A stretch of DNA of 64,000 nucleotides. Source: Variovorax sp. EL159. GTDB taxonomy: Bacteria > Pseudomonadota > Gammaproteobacteria > Burkholderiales > Burkholderiaceae_C. A program made the position numbers and the translations under genes. The stretch covers positions 1,113,869 to 1,177,868 of the forward strand of contig NZ_FMUJ01000002.1 in the NCBI RefSeq assembly GCF_900100965.1, read 5' to 3'. Shown here in pieces: positions 24,909 to 34,106 of this stretch. Every line of letters begins with the position of its first letter. Positions within the stretch are counted from its first letter, which is position 1. Below the pieces are notes generated by a model. The model was not told where the DNA came from and did not search any database. It saw only the letters and a program-made list of their open reading frames with translations.

Positions 24909-27563
24909 TCAGGCGGCACTGCGTTCACGCGTGTTCAGTTTCTGGAGGGCATAGAGCGCGTCGAGGGCCTCGCGCGGACTCATGGTGTCGGGGTCCAACG
25001 CGGCCAGCGCGGATTCTACGGCGCTGGTCAGCGGTGTTTCGGCCACCGGAGGGGGCGCAAACAGGTCGACCTGTGCACGAGTTTGCGCATGCTGCGATTC
25101 AAGTGCCTCGAGCGCCTGCCGTGCATGGTTGACCACCGCTGCCGGCATGCCGGCGAGGCGTGCCACCTGGATACCGTAGCTCTTGCTGGCCGGGCCGGGC
25201 TGCATCTCGTGCAGGAACACGATGTCGCGGCCGGCTTCGGTGGCGCTCACGTGCATGTTCACCGCGCCGTGGTGCGTGGCCGGAAACTCGGTCAGCTCGA
25301 AATAGTGGGTGGCGAACAGCGTGAAGGCCTTGCTGCGGTCATGCAGCTGCGCCGCGATGCCTGCGGCCAGCGCCAGCCCGTCGAAGGTGCTGGTGCCACG
25401 GCCGATCTCGTCCATCAGCACCAGCGACTGCGCGGTGGCGCTGTGCAGGATCTGCGCGGCCTCGGTCATCTCGAGCATGAAGGTCGACTGCGCATTGGCC
25501 AGGTCGTCCGCCGCGCCGATGCGGGTGTGGATCGCGTCGATGGGGCCGAGCCGGCAGGCGGCCGCCGGCACGTGCGAGCCGATGGACGCCAGCAGCACGA
25601 TGATCGCCACCTGCCGCATGTAGGTCGACTTACCGCCCATGTTCGGGCCGGTGATGACCTGCATGCGCTGTTGCGGTCCGAGTTGCGTGTCGTTGGCGAT
25701 GAAGCCGCCCGACGACTTTTCGGCCAGCCGGGCCTCGACCACCGGGTGGCGGCCCTGCGAAATCTCGATGCACGGATGCGCCACGAAGGTCGGCGCGCGC
25801 CAGTGCAGTGTGTGCGAGCGCTCGGCCAGCGCGCAGAGCGCATCGAGCGTGGCGATGCCGCCGGCCAGCTGCGTGAGCGCGGGCACGGAGGGCTGCAGCG
25901 CGTCGAGCAACTGCTCGTAGAGCCACTTCTCGCGGGCCAGCGCGCGGTCTTGCGCGCTCAGGGCCTTGTCCTCGAAGGCTTTCAGCTCGGGCGTGATGAA
26001 GCGCTCGGCGTTCTTCAGCGTCTGGCGGCGGCGGTAGTTGTCGGGCACCTTCGAGAGCGCGCTCTGCGTCACCTCGATGTAGAAGCCGTGCACGCGGTTG
26101 AACTGCACCCGCAGGTTGCTGATGCCGGTGCGCTCGCGCTCGCTCACTTCGAGCTTGAGCAGGAAGTCGTCGCAGTTCTCGCTGATGGCGCGCAGCTCGT
26201 CGAGCTCGGCGTCGTGGCCGGTGGCGATCACGCCGCCGTCGCGCACGAGCGCCGACGGGTCGGGCTTGATCGCGCTGGTCAGCAGATCGGCGCAGCCCGG
26301 CGGCGGCGCGAGCCGCTCGGCAATCTGCGCCAGCAGCGCGGCGGACGCGGGCAGAAGGGGTGCGAGCTGTTCCGCTTTCGAGAGCGCCAGGCGCAGCGCC
26401 AGCAGTTCGCGCGGCCGCACCTGCCGCAGCGCGATGCGGGCGGCGATGCGTTCCACGTCGCTGGTGTTCTTGAGTTGCTCGCGCAGCGTGCGCCAGGGCG
26501 CGGCCGTGCCACCCAGCACCGTGGCCTGCAGCGCGCCGATGGCTTCGAGCCGGGCCTGCGCCTCGGTGCGGTCGCGCCGGGGCGAGAGCAGCCAGCGCTT
26601 CACGAGGCGGCTGCCCATGCCCGTCATGCAGGTGTCGAGCAGCGAGAACATCGTGGGCGAGTCTTCGCCGCGCAGCGTCTGCACCAGTTCGAGGTTGCGG
26701 CGCGTGGTGGGCGGCAGCTCGATCAGGTCGCCGTCGCGTTCGACCGACAGGCGCTGCACGTGCGACAGGGCCCGGCCCTGCGTGTGCTCTGCATAGCCCA
26801 GCAGCGCGGCGGCCGCGGCATGCGCGTTGGTGAGCGACTCGGCGTTCCAGGCGGCCAGGCTGTTGCTGCCCATCTGCTCGCTGAGCTTGCGTTCGCCCAG
26901 GCCGCCGTCGAACTGCCAAGCGGGGCGGATCGACAGCGTGAAGGGCGTGGCGGCGCGCGCGGCCTTCAGGCGCTGCTCGAAGGCTGGCGTGACCTCGGCG
27001 CTGTAGAGCAGCTCGCTCGGCGCGATGCGGGCGATCCAGGCTTCGAGCGCATCAGCCGGGCATTCGGCCAGCCGCAGTTCGGCGCCGGTTACGCTGAGCC
27101 ACGCGAGCCCGCAGAAATTGCGCGTACCCGCATGCACCGCGAGCAGCAGCGATTCGCTCTTGTCGTTGAGCAGTTCCGAGTCGGTCAACGTGCCGGGCGT
27201 GACCACCCGCACCACCTTGCGCTCGACCGGCCCTTTGCTGGCCCCGACCTCGCCCACCTGTTCGCAGATGGCGACCGATTCGCCCAGCTTGATGAGCCGT
27301 GCAAGGTAGGTGTCGACCGCGTGGAAGGGCACGCCGCACATCACCACCGGTTGCCCGGCCGACTGGCCGCGCTGGGTGAGGGTGATGTCGAGCAGACGCG
27401 CTGCCTTTTCGGCGTCGGCCCAGAACAGCTCGTAGAAGTCGCCCATCCGGTAGAACAGCAGGGTGTCCGGATGGTTGGCCTTCAGGCCGAGGTATTGCGC
27501 CATCATGGGCGTGTGGCCCGAGAAGTCGTTGGCGGAAGGTGCTTGATCGTTCGTGGTTTTCAC
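24909..27563 (-). CDS. mutS: DNA mismatch repair protein MutS
   Basis: 884-aa mismatch-recognition ATPase. The domain I mismatch wedge [19 protein letters not shown] carries the intercalating Phe-x-Glu motif (GDFYELF), domains II-IV follow, and the ABC-type ATPase has Walker [14 protein letters not shown] (near residue 638), Walker [17 protein letters not shown] and the signature region [11 protein letters not shown]. Length is close to E. coli MutS (853). The start is taken at GTG (VKTTNDQ) because family proteins begin about 20 residues before [10 protein letters not shown]; another GTG lies two codons upstream and an internal Met-Met 20 codons downstream, so this is approximate. It is divergent from the CorA gene. 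Confidence 0.95.
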   Translation of the reverse strand: MKTTNDQAPSANDFSGHTPMMAQYLGLKANHPDTLLFYRMGDFYELFWADAEKAARLLDITLTQRGQSAGQPVVMCGVPFHAVDTYLARLIKLGESVAICEQVGEVGASKGPVERKVVRVVTPGTLTDSELLNDKSESLLLAVHAGTRNFCGLAWLSVTGAELRLAECPADALEAWIARIAPSELLYSAEVTPAFEQRLKAARAATPFTLSIRPAWQFDGGLGERKLSEQMGSNSLAAWNAESLTNAHAAAAALLGYAEHTQGRALSHVQRLSVERDGDLIELPPTTRRNLELVQTLRGEDSPTMFSLLDTCMTGMGSRLVKRWLLSPRRDRTEAQARLEAIGALQATVLGGTAAPWRTLREQLKNTSDVERIAARIALRQVRPRELLALRLALSKAEQLAPLLPASAALLAQIAERLAPPPGCADLLTSAIKPDPSALVRDGGVIATGHDAELDELRAISENCDDFLLKLEVSERERTGISNLRVQFNRVHGFYIEVTQSALSKVPDNYRRRQTLKNAERFITPELKAFEDKALSAQDRALAREKWLYEQLLDALQPSVPALTQLAGGIATLDALCALAERSHTLHWRAPTFVAHPCIEISQGRHPVVEARLAEKSSGGFIANDTQLGPQQRMQVITGPNMGGKSTYMRQVAIIVLLASIGSHVPAAACRLGPIDAIHTRIGAADDLANAQSTFMLEMTEAAQILHSATAQSLVLMDEIGRGTSTFDGLALAAGIAAQLHDRSKAFTLFATHYFELTEFPATHHGAVNMHVSATEAGRDIVFLHEMQPGPASKSYGIQVARLAGMPAAVVNHARQALEALESQHAQTRAQVDLFAPPPVAETPLTSAVESALAALDPDTMSPREALDALYALQKLNTRERSAA

Positions 27564-27705
27564 CGGCACGTCGTTGAGTCCATGGGAGAGAAAAGATGCG
27601 CTCGGAAAACCCCGGGGCCGACACATTATCGGGGACGACTGCCCCCGGCCCGGGGGGCGTGGCACCATCGGAAGTTCCAATCCATGTGAACTGTGTGGGG
27701 TACCG

Positions 27706-28683
27706 ATGCTGATCAATTGCGTGGCGTATGAAAACGGCGCCAAGCTCGCCGACATTTCGGTCGAGGACATCAGCGACTACATCAGCCGGCCGGGCTGTTT
27801 TGTCTGGGTGGCGCTGAGCGATGCCTCGGACGAGGAACTGACCGAGATGCAGCACGAGTTCGGCCTGCATCCGCTGGCGGTCGAAGACGCCCACCATGGC
27901 CACCAGCGCCCGAAGGTGGAGGAGTACGGCGATTCGCTCTTCGTCGTCATGCACCTGGTGGAGCCCTCGGCCGAAGGCGAGCACTGCACGAACGTGGGCG
28001 AGGTCGACGTGTTCGTCGGCACCAACTACGTGCTGTCGGTGCGCAACCGCAGCAAGCAGGGCTTTCTGGGCGTGCGCGAACGCTGCGAGCGCGAGCCGGA
28101 CCTGCTGCGCAACGGCGCGGGCTTCGTGCTGTATGCGCTGATGGATGCGGTGGTTGACCGCTACTTCCCAGTGATCGATGCGCTGGAGGTCGAGCTGGAA
28201 TCCATCGAGCAGCAGATCTTCGGCCAGGGCGGCGCGGCGCGCGACAAGATCAAGCAGCTCTACGACCTGAAGCGGCGCAGCATGATCCTCAAGCGCGCGG
28301 TGGCGCCGCTGCTGGAGGCCGCGGGCAAGATGCACGGCGGCCGCGTGCCGCAGATCTGCATGGGCTCGCAGGAATACTTTCGCGACGTGGGCGACCACCT
28401 GGGGCGCATCAATGGCTCGATCGATGCCATGCGCGACACCATCGGCACGGCGATCCAGGTGAACCTGTCGATGGTCACGATCGAGGAAAGCGAAGTCACC
28501 AAGCGGCTGGCGGCCTGGGCCAGCATCTTCGCGGTGTGCACCGCTTTTGCCGGCATCTGGGGCATGAACTTCGAGAACATGCCGGAGCTGAAATTCCGCT
28601 ACGGCTATGCAGTGGCGCTGGGGCTGATCGTCACGACCTGCAGCTATCTCTATTACCGGTTCAGGCGCGCGGGCTGGCTTTGA
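27706..28683 (+). CDS. corA: CorA-family magnesium/cobalt transporter
   Basis: 325-aa pentameric Mg2+ channel. The large N-terminal cytosolic funnel (about residues 1-250) contains [20 protein letters not shown] and the long stalk helix ([19 protein letters not shown]). Two C-terminal membrane helices follow with the obligatory GMN motif in [12 protein letters not shown], then a basic tail ending [10 protein letters not shown]. The start was set at [12 protein letters not shown], where family homologues begin; an upstream in-frame Met adds only low-complexity sequence overlapping the mutS start region. Divergent from mutS, with about 140 bases between. The role, Mg2+ (and Co2+/Ni2+) influx, is from the family. 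Confidence 0.93.
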   Translation: MLINCVAYENGAKLADISVEDISDYISRPGCFVWVALSDASDEELTEMQHEFGLHPLAVEDAHHGHQRPKVEEYGDSLFVVMHLVEPSAEGEHCTNVGEVDVFVGTNYVLSVRNRSKQGFLGVRERCEREPDLLRNGAGFVLYALMDAVVDRYFPVIDALEVELESIEQQIFGQGGAARDKIKQLYDLKRRSMILKRAVAPLLEAAGKMHGGRVPQICMGSQEYFRDVGDHLGRINGSIDAMRDTIGTAIQVNLSMVTIEESEVTKRLAAWASIFAVCTAFAGIWGMNFENMPELKFRYGYAVALGLIVTTCSYLYYRFRRAGWL

Positions 28684-28718
28684 CGACGAGCTTGTCGCTG
28701 TTGCCGCTAAGTCTCAAC

Positions 28719-28761
28719 TAATAAACATGTAGATAATCAAGTCCCTTATGAAAAGGGACTT
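28719..28761. promoter_or_regulatory. Operator-like palindromes, one enclosing the MarR start codon
   Basis: AAGTCCCTT (28739) and AAGGGACTT (28753) form a perfect 9-bp inverted repeat whose 5-base spacer contains the ATG start (28748) of the MarR gene. Just upstream TAATAAACATGTAGATAA (28719-28736) is a second, imperfect palindrome centred on ACATGT, of the size MarR dimers bind. No Shine-Dalgarno sequence precedes the ATG. The site could be an operator or an mRNA hairpin that presents the AUG in its loop. Confidence 0.7.
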
Positions 28762-29215
28762 CACCCAGCGTTTCGGCTTTCTCCTCAAGAGCGTGGGCAA
28801 GCTCTACGGCGAGGAGTTCGACCGCCTTGCGCGCGCGCGCATCGGCCTGACCAGCGCCCAGTTCCGCCTGCTCGGCGCACTGGCCATGCACGACGGCGAA
28901 GAGCCGCTGTCGCAGGCTGAACTCGCGCAGCGGCTCGACCTGACTCCAATGGCGGTGGCCGGCCTGTGCGACCGCATGGCCGCGGCCGGCTGGATTCGCC
29001 GCGAGCCCAGCCTCACGGACCGCCGCGTCAACAAGATCCACCTGGAGCCCAGCGCCGAGAAGGCGCTCGACGCCGCCCTGGTCATCAGCGACGGGCTCAA
29101 CGACCGCGTCATGGCGGTGCTGTCGAAACCCGAGCGGGCGCAACTGCTGAGCATGCTCGCCAAACTGCGCGGCAGCCTGATGGACATCACCTCGGGCGGG
29201 GAGCCGAAGCCATGA
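28748..29215 (+). CDS. MarR-family transcriptional regulator
   Basis: 155-aa winged-helix dimer. The HTH region is LSQAELAQRLDLTPMAVAGLCDRM and the wing TDRRVNKIHL; flanking helices are FGFLLKSVGKLYGEEF and LSMLAKLRGSLMDI. The stop overlaps the start of the EmrB-like exporter gene by four bases (ATGA), the usual MarR-exporter arrangement in which the regulator represses its own operon and releases it on binding the exported compound. The start codon is held inside an inverted repeat and lacks a ribosome-binding site, so expression may be controlled at the translation level as well. The ligand is unknown; phenolic or planar aromatic compounds are common for this class. Confidence 0.92.
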   Translation: MKRDFTQRFGFLLKSVGKLYGEEFDRLARARIGLTSAQFRLLGALAMHDGEEPLSQAELAQRLDLTPMAVAGLCDRMAAAGWIRREPSLTDRRVNKIHLEPSAEKALDAALVISDGLNDRVMAVLSKPERAQLLSMLAKLRGSLMDITSGGEPKP

Positions 29216-30744
29216 GCGTCGCACCCGGAACCAAGGTGCCGCACCGCGGCATGATCACCATCTCGATCATGCTGGCGACCATCATGCAGGCGCTCGACAC
29301 CACGATCGCCAACGTCGCTTTGCCCCACATGCAGGGCAGCCTGCAGGCCTCGCAGGACCAGATCACCTGGGTGCTCACCTCGTACATCGTGGCCTCGGCC
29401 ATCGCGCTGCCGCTGACCGGCTGGCTGTGCGGGCATTGGGGCCGGCGGCGCGTGTTCCTCATCTCGGTGATCGGCTTCACGGTGGCCTCGGCGCTATGCG
29501 GCATGGCGACCTCGCTGGTCGGCATCGTGGGCGCGCGGCTGCTGCAGGGCATCTTCGGTGCGGCGCTGGTGCCGCTGTCGCAGGCGGTACTGCTCGACAT
29601 CAACCCGCGCGAGAAGGTCGGCCAGGCGATGGCCATCTGGGGTGCCGGCATCATGGTCGGGCCCATCCTCGGGCCGCTGCTGGGCGGCTGGCTCACCGAG
29701 AACTTCGACTGGCGCTGGGTGTTCTTCATCAACCTGCCGGTGGGCATCTTCGCCTTCTGGGGCATCGCACGTTACCTGCCCGAGAGCCGGCCGCAGGGCG
29801 AGAAGCTCGACATCTTCGGCTTCGTCACGCTGAGCCTGGCCATCGGCATGCTGCAGCTCTTCCTGGACCGCGGCGAGCAGCTCGACTGGTTCGACTCGTG
29901 GGAGATCAAGCTCGAAGCCGCCGCCGCGCTGGTGGCCTTCGGCTTCTTCGTGGTCCATACGTGGACGGTGCAGGGCGTGTCGTTCTTCGACCGCGACCTG
30001 CTGAAAGACCGCAACTTCGTCACCGGCCTGCTGTTTGCCTTCATCGTCGGCATGATCCTGTTCGCGACGATGGCGCTGCTGCCCAACTTCCTGCAGGGGC
30101 TGATGGGCTACCCGGTGGTCTACACCGGCGAGGTGACGGCGCCGCGCGGGGTCGGCACGATGATCGCGATGATCATCGTCGGGCGCCTCGTGCAGCGCAT
30201 CGACGTGCGCGCCATCATGGCCGTGGGCTTTGGCCTCACGGCCTTCTCGCTCTACCAGATGACGCGGCTCACGCTGCAGATGGACAGCACGCTGATCATC
30301 GTGTCGGGCTTCATCCAGGGGCTGGGCATCGGCTTCACCTTCGTGCCGCTGTCGACCGCGACCTTCGCGACCCTGGCGCCGCGCCTGCGCAACCAGGGCA
30401 CGCCGATCTTCAGCCTGCTGCGCAACATCGGCAGCAGCGTGGGCATCTCGATCGTGCAGGCACTGCTGACCGAAGGCTCGAGCAAGGCGCACGCGCAGAT
30501 CGCTTCGACCGTGGCGCCCGGCAATCAGGCGCTGTCGACGTTGCCGCAGATGATGTCGCCGGACACGATGAGCGGGCTCGCGCTGCTGAACGCCGAGGTC
30601 ACGCGGCAGGGCGCGCTGATCGGCTACCTGGACGACTTCGCGATCATGATGGTGATCACGCTGCTGGCGATTCCGCTGTTGCTGTTGATCAGGAGTCCGC
30701 GGCGCGATGCCGCGGCGTCAGGCCCGGCCGAAGTGCCGCACTGA
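29212..30744 (+). CDS. DHA2-family multidrug exporter (EmrB/QacA type)
   Basis: 510-aa MFS proton/drug antiporter with fourteen predicted membrane segments. TM1 contains the DHA2 motif D1 (IMQALDTTIANVALPHMQGSL), motif A is GHWGRRRVF and motif C is GIMVGPILGPLLGGWL. The start overlaps the MarR stop. No EmrA-type adaptor is encoded here, unlike E. coli emrAB, so it either works alone or uses an adaptor encoded elsewhere. The C-terminus ends in a short basic segment (LLIRSPRRD). Convergent with the siderophore-interacting protein gene, with a palindromic repeat between. Likely role: export of the MarR ligand. Confidence 0.93.
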   Translation: MSVAPGTKVPHRGMITISIMLATIMQALDTTIANVALPHMQGSLQASQDQITWVLTSYIVASAIALPLTGWLCGHWGRRRVFLISVIGFTVASALCGMATSLVGIVGARLLQGIFGAALVPLSQAVLLDINPREKVGQAMAIWGAGIMVGPILGPLLGGWLTENFDWRWVFFINLPVGIFAFWGIARYLPESRPQGEKLDIFGFVTLSLAIGMLQLFLDRGEQLDWFDSWEIKLEAAAALVAFGFFVVHTWTVQGVSFFDRDLLKDRNFVTGLLFAFIVGMILFATMALLPNFLQGLMGYPVVYTGEVTAPRGVGTMIAMIIVGRLVQRIDVRAIMAVGFGLTAFSLYQMTRLTLQMDSTLIIVSGFIQGLGIGFTFVPLSTATFATLAPRLRNQGTPIFSLLRNIGSSVGISIVQALLTEGSSKAHAQIASTVAPGNQALSTLPQMMSPDTMSGLALLNAEVTRQGALIGYLDDFAIMMVITLLAIPLLLLIRSPRRDAAASGPAEVPH

Positions 30745-30757
30745 CCTGGGTTTTTCT

Positions 30758-30867
30758 CCCTCCCCCACTGGGGGAGGGCAGGGGTGGGGGCAAGCGGCGT
30801 TCGATAAGGCATTGCGCCGAACAGGCGCCGCCTGCCCCCATCCCAACCTTCCCCCAGAGGGGGAAGG
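30758..30867. repeat. Nested palindromic intergenic element
   Basis: Between two convergent stops lies a nested inverted repeat. Each side has its own hairpin: CCCTCCCCC-ACT-GGGGGAGGG (30758-30778) and CCTTCCCCC-AGA-GGGGGAAGG (30847-30867). The inner segments GGGTGGGGGCAAGCGGCG and CGCCGCCTGCCCCCATCCC pair with each other across about 35 bases. The same hairpin style (CCCTCTCC...GGGGAGAGGG) forms the core of the large element at 4446-5146. Likely a REP-like element that also ends both transcripts. Confidence 0.8.
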
Positions 30868-30879
30868 AGCAAGACGGGA

Positions 30880-31719
30880 TCACTCGTCGTGCGAGTCGTG
30901 CGTTGCCGCTGCGCCGCGCCGCCAGTAGCCCGACGCACGGGTCCACTTCGGATTGGCACCGCGTTCGCCCACGAGGTGAGCGCGCAGCGCCTTGGCAATC
31001 GCCGATTCGCATCCCACCCATGCATGGAAGTCGCCGGCCGGCAGCTTCATCGCCTTCAGCGCATCGACCAGCACGGGGCTCAGCCCTGGCGCCGCGCCGT
31101 GCCGGTGCACCCATTGCAGCGTGAGTTCGGCCCGCGTCTCGAACGGAATCTGGTCGGCTTCGCTGTCGACCTCCGCCAGCACGACCGCGCGTGCGCCGGC
31201 CGGCAGTTCGGCCAGGCGGCGCGAGATGGCGGGCAGGGCGGTGTCGTCGCCGATCAGCAGGTGCCAATCGAACGCGGTCGGCACGATGAACGAGCCGCGC
31301 GGGCCGCCCACGCCGACGATGTCGCCGGGCTTGGCTTGCTCGGCCCATTGCGTGGCCGGGCCGGCTTCGTGCAGCGCGAAGTCGATCTCGAGCGTGCCGG
31401 CCTTGGCGTCGTGGCGGCGCGGCGTGTAGTCGCGCATGGTCGGGCGGCCGCTGGCGGGCCACACGGGGCCATCGGGGCCGGCCGTCGGCAGCGTCAACTG
31501 GCCGGTGGCCGCATCGGGAAAGAAGATCTTGGCGTGGTCGTCGAAACCGGGGCTGGTGAAGCCCGCGAGGTCGTCGCCTGTCAGCGTGATGCGGATCAGG
31601 TGCGGCGTCACGCGCTGCGCGGTTTTCACCGTGAGCTGGCGAAAGCGCAGGTCGTGGCGCACCCGGCGCGGCATGCGGTCAGGAATGATGGTGGTGGATG
31701 TGGTGGTGAAGTCGGTCAT
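30880..31719 (-). CDS. Siderophore-interacting protein / ferric-chelate reductase (YqjH-like)
   Basis: 279-aa flavoprotein of the SIP family, which reduces ferric siderophores in the cytoplasm with NAD(P)H. The FAD-binding motif is RDYTPRRHD (about residues 95-103), with a preceding beta-barrel ([16 protein letters not shown]), and the pyridine-nucleotide half has [16 protein letters not shown] and the closing [16 protein letters not shown]. The start MTDFTTTST lies 11 bases after the PadR-family stop, so the two are cotranscribed. E. coli pairs the same two families, YqjH (ferric reductase) and YqjI (metal-sensing PadR), though there they are divergent. Role in iron release from ferric siderophores is inferred from the family. 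Confidence 0.9.
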   Translation of the reverse strand: MTDFTTTSTTIIPDRMPRRVRHDLRFRQLTVKTAQRVTPHLIRITLTGDDLAGFTSPGFDDHAKIFFPDAATGQLTLPTAGPDGPVWPASGRPTMRDYTPRRHDAKAGTLEIDFALHEAGPATQWAEQAKPGDIVGVGGPRGSFIVPTAFDWHLLIGDDTALPAISRRLAELPAGARAVVLAEVDSEADQIPFETRAELTLQWVHRHGAAPGLSPVLVDALKAMKLPAGDFHAWVGCESAIAKALRAHLVGERGANPKWTRASGYWRRGAAATHDSHDE

Positions 31720-31730
31720 TTCAGAAGATG

Positions 31731-32315
31731 TCAGATGCGTTCCAGTTGTTGGGCGGCGCTGTCGAGCACCGCGGCGAAATCGTGGGCTTGTTGTTCGGTG
31801 AGGGTCGGGCCCGACAGACGCATGCGCATCGCGAGCTTGAGGTTTTCGATGGCGCGCGTGACCTGCGGCGGGCGGCCGCCGCGCGGGCCGGCGCCGTCGA
31901 CGCCGCCCGTCATGCGGGCCATCATCGCGTCGGCCATTTCGCGGTTGGCCGCCAGAAATTCCTGGCCGCTCTCCGTGATGCTGTAGCGCTTGCGGCCGCC
32001 GTTGTCGGCGGTTTCCACGCTGAGATAGCCGAGTTCTTCGAGCAGCGTGAGCGTGGGGTAGACCACGCCGGGGCTCGGTGCATAGCTGCCGCCAAGGCGG
32101 TCTTCGATGGCCTTGATCAGCTCGTAGCCGTGGGCCGGCTTGTCGGCGATGAGTTGCAGCAGCACGAAGCGCAGACCGCCGTGGCCGAACACGCGTCCGC
32201 CACCGCCGCCGCCGCCGCCGCGTCCACCGCGATGCCCGCGACCGCCGGTCAGGCCGTCTTCGTGCTCGCCGCGGGCGGCGTGGCAGTGGTGATGGTTGGA
32301 GTGGAAATGTCTCAT
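31731..32315 (-). CDS. PadR-family regulator with His-rich N-terminus (YqjI-like)
   Basis: 194 aa. The first 12 residues are a His/Cys cluster (HFHSNHHHCH), then a Gly/Arg-rich linker with an eight-glycine run, then the PadR winged helix (LRFVLLQLIADKPAHGYELI ... GVVYPTLTLLEELGYL) and a C-terminal helical dimer domain. The His cluster plus SIP partner match YqjI of E. coli, a PadR-type repressor whose N-terminal extension binds nickel/iron and which controls yqjH. Metal sensing is therefore an inference. It is followed at 11 bases by the SIP gene, and a perfect 24-bp palindrome lies 31 bases upstream of the start. Confidence 0.85.
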   Translation of the reverse strand: MRHFHSNHHHCHAARGEHEDGLTGGRGHRGGRGGGGGGGGRVFGHGGLRFVLLQLIADKPAHGYELIKAIEDRLGGSYAPSPGVVYPTLTLLEELGYLSVETADNGGRKRYSITESGQEFLAANREMADAMMARMTGGVDGAGPRGGRPPQVTRAIENLKLAMRMRLSGPTLTEQQAHDFAAVLDSAAQQLERI

Positions 32316-32345
32316 GGTGGAAGTCCTTCTTGATGTGTATCTGAA

Positions 32346-32369
32346 TTATTTTAGATATATCTAAAATAA
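32346..32369. promoter_or_regulatory. Perfect 24-bp palindrome, probable PadR operator
   Basis: The half-site TTATTTTAGATA and its exact reverse complement TATCTAAAATAA abut with no spacer. It is pure AT-rich sequence in a GC-rich region and sits in the promoter gap directly before the PadR-SIP operon. Perfect symmetry and position fit autorepression by the His-rich PadR protein. Confidence 0.8.
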
Positions 32370-32416
32370 AGTCAAACCGATAGACATACGTGTGCCTCCA
32401 CCGGGATGAACGGGCG

Positions 32417-33577
32417 CTAAGCGGCGACGTTGCTGTTGTTGCTGCTGCTGTGCTGCCGGAGATGTTCCAGCGCCAGCGCCTCCCCGATGTGCGACATCTG
32501 GACGGCCGCCGCCTCGGCCGAATCCCGCGCGGCATCGATCACGCGCTCGAACATCTGCGTTTCGTAAGTGGCCACGGCGCTTGCCCAATCGCCTTCCCCG
32601 GCAAGCGACGCGGCCAGTTCGACCGCGTCGCGCATCGCGGCGTTCACGCCTTCGCCGCCGAAGGGCGACATCACGTGCGCGGCATCGCCCAGCAGCGTCA
32701 GCCCGCGCCGGTGGGTCCAGCAATGGCCGACCGGCAGCGCATGGATGGGACGCGCCAAGAACAGGTCGTTGCTGGCGCGAAAGAGATCGGTGATCGCGTC
32801 GTCATAGTCGGCGAACTCTTCGAGCAGGGCGCTTCGCACCGCGGCGGGCGAGGCGAAGTCGAAGCGTTTCGCCGCCCAGTCCGATGGCACCCGAAAGATC
32901 GCGTAGCCGCGGATGTGCGCGTTGCCGTTGCGTTGCGCGATGATTTCCTTGCCACCGCCTTCCACCCCCAGCTTGCCCCGTCCGACCAGCCGCGAGAGCG
33001 CCGGGTGGCGCGCATCCACATCGTCGATGCCGAACTCGATGAAAGTCAGGCCGCTGTACTGCGGCTTGTAGGGCGACAGAAGAGGGCGCACGCACGACCA
33101 GGCGCCGTCGGCACCGACGACCAGGTCGAAGGGGCCGGCCTCGCCCTCGGCGAAGTCGAGGTGCCAGCAGCCATCGTCCCGGCGCTTGAGCGCGCGCAGT
33201 GCGCGGCCCCACTGCACGCGCTGTGCCGGCAGCGAGGCAAGCAGCATGTCGCGCAACGCGGTGCGGTCGACCTCGGGGCGGTTGCCGGCGCTGGTGTCGG
33301 CCTCTTCGAACAGCAGGTGGCCGGACATGTCCAGCAGGCGCGAGCCCTGGTCGTCGTAGCGCGCGATGCGCTGGAACGCGTCGTCGAGCCCGGCGCGTTG
33401 CAGCGCCAGCAGCCCGGAGTCTTCGTGAAGATCGAGCGTGCCGCCCTGCGGTCGAGCGAGCGGGCCTTGATCGCGCTCGAACACGGTGGCGGGAATGCCG
33501 GCGAGATGAAGGATGCGCGCCAGCGTGAGCCCGCCGGGGCCCGCGCCGATGATGGCGATGCGTGGATGTGTGTGCAT
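32417..33577 (-). CDS. FAD-dependent monooxygenase, TetX-like
   Basis: 386-aa class A flavoprotein monooxygenase. The FAD-binding GAGPGGLTLA starts at residue 11, followed by FERD (34-37), then PQGGTLDLHEDSG (43-55), a segment characteristic of TetX-type enzymes, GADGAWSCVRPLL, and the second FAD/pyrophosphate motif LLGDAAHVMSPFGGEGVN (from residue 295). Length matches TetX (388). TetX enzymes hydroxylate and inactivate tetracyclines, but many relatives act on other aromatics, so drug inactivation is only a possibility. The C-terminus is Ser/Asn-rich. Divergent from a MarR gene with paired palindromic operators in the 64-base gap. Confidence 0.88.
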   Translation of the reverse strand: MHTHPRIAIIGAGPGGLTLARILHLAGIPATVFERDQGPLARPQGGTLDLHEDSGLLALQRAGLDDAFQRIARYDDQGSRLLDMSGHLLFEEADTSAGNRPEVDRTALRDMLLASLPAQRVQWGRALRALKRRDDGCWHLDFAEGEAGPFDLVVGADGAWSCVRPLLSPYKPQYSGLTFIEFGIDDVDARHPALSRLVGRGKLGVEGGGKEIIAQRNGNAHIRGYAIFRVPSDWAAKRFDFASPAAVRSALLEEFADYDDAITDLFRASNDLFLARPIHALPVGHCWTHRRGLTLLGDAAHVMSPFGGEGVNAAMRDAVELAASLAGEGDWASAVATYETQMFERVIDAARDSAEAAAVQMSHIGEALALEHLRQHSSSNNSNVAA

Positions 33578-33598
33578 TCTGGATGCTCCAGTAAAAGG

Positions 33599-33632
33599 AT
33601 AGGTTCCTATTTATATTAGCATAGGAACCTAT
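33599..33632. promoter_or_regulatory. Paired MarR-type operators between monooxygenase and MarR genes
   Basis: Two 12-bp sites, ATAGGTTCCTAT (33599) and ATAGGAACCTAT (33621), are exact reverse complements of each other and each is itself a 5-2-5 palindrome. Their centres are 22 bp apart, about two helical turns. They fill the 64-base gap between divergent genes and probably bind the adjacent MarR dimer, controlling both. Confidence 0.85.
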
Positions 33633-33641
33633 GAAGATAGA

Positions 33642-34091
33642 ATGCGGCGCATGACAGAACCCCAAGCCCCCAATCCCTTGAAGCTCATCGGCCAGGCCAA
33701 CCGCGGGTTCGCGCGGATCGTCGACGGCCGCCTGCGCGAGCTCGGCTTTGCGGTGGGCCAGTTGCCGGTGTTGGTGTCGCTCAAGATACGCAAGGCGCTG
33801 TCGCAGGCAGAGCTCGCGCGCATCGCGCAGGTCGAGCAACCCAGCATGGCCCAGCTGCTGACCCGCATGGAGCGCGACGGCCTCGTCGAGCGCGTGGACG
33901 ACCCGGCGGACAAGCGCAGCCGCCTCATATCGCTGACGCCGCTGGCCGCCAAGCGCCTGCCGAAGGCGAAGGCGCTGATGGACGCGCACACGCAGGAGGC
34001 GCTGGCGGGTTTCTCTCAGGCCGAGGTCGAGCAGCTGGCGGCAATGCTGCTTCGGGTCAACGAGAACATCGAGCGCATGGGCGGCGCCTGA
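33642..34091 (+). CDS. MarR-family transcriptional regulator
   Basis: 149-aa winged-helix regulator (an alternative Met three codons in, MTEPQAPN, is equally possible; neither has a strong ribosome site). The HTH reads LSQAELARIAQVEQPSMAQLLTRMERDGL and the wing VDDPADKRSRLISLT. N-terminal helix with LIGQANRGFARIVDGRL and C-terminal LAAMLLRVNENIERM complete the dimer interface. Divergent from the TetX-like gene across two matching operator palindromes, so it is the expected repressor of that gene. The next gene on its 3' side is convergent, 15 bases away. Confidence 0.92.
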   Translation: MRRMTEPQAPNPLKLIGQANRGFARIVDGRLRELGFAVGQLPVLVSLKIRKALSQAELARIAQVEQPSMAQLLTRMERDGLVERVDDPADKRSRLISLTPLAAKRLPKAKALMDAHTQEALAGFSQAEVEQLAAMLLRVNENIERMGGA

Positions 34092-34106
34092 CGCCGCCCG
34101 GCACCG

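Noticed and set aside
30880..32535. Single long protein covering SIP and PadR
   Set aside because: The frame of the SIP gene is open upstream, but its translation over the PadR region is Arg/Pro-rich and unlike any protein. PadR lies in another frame with a clear domain and stop.
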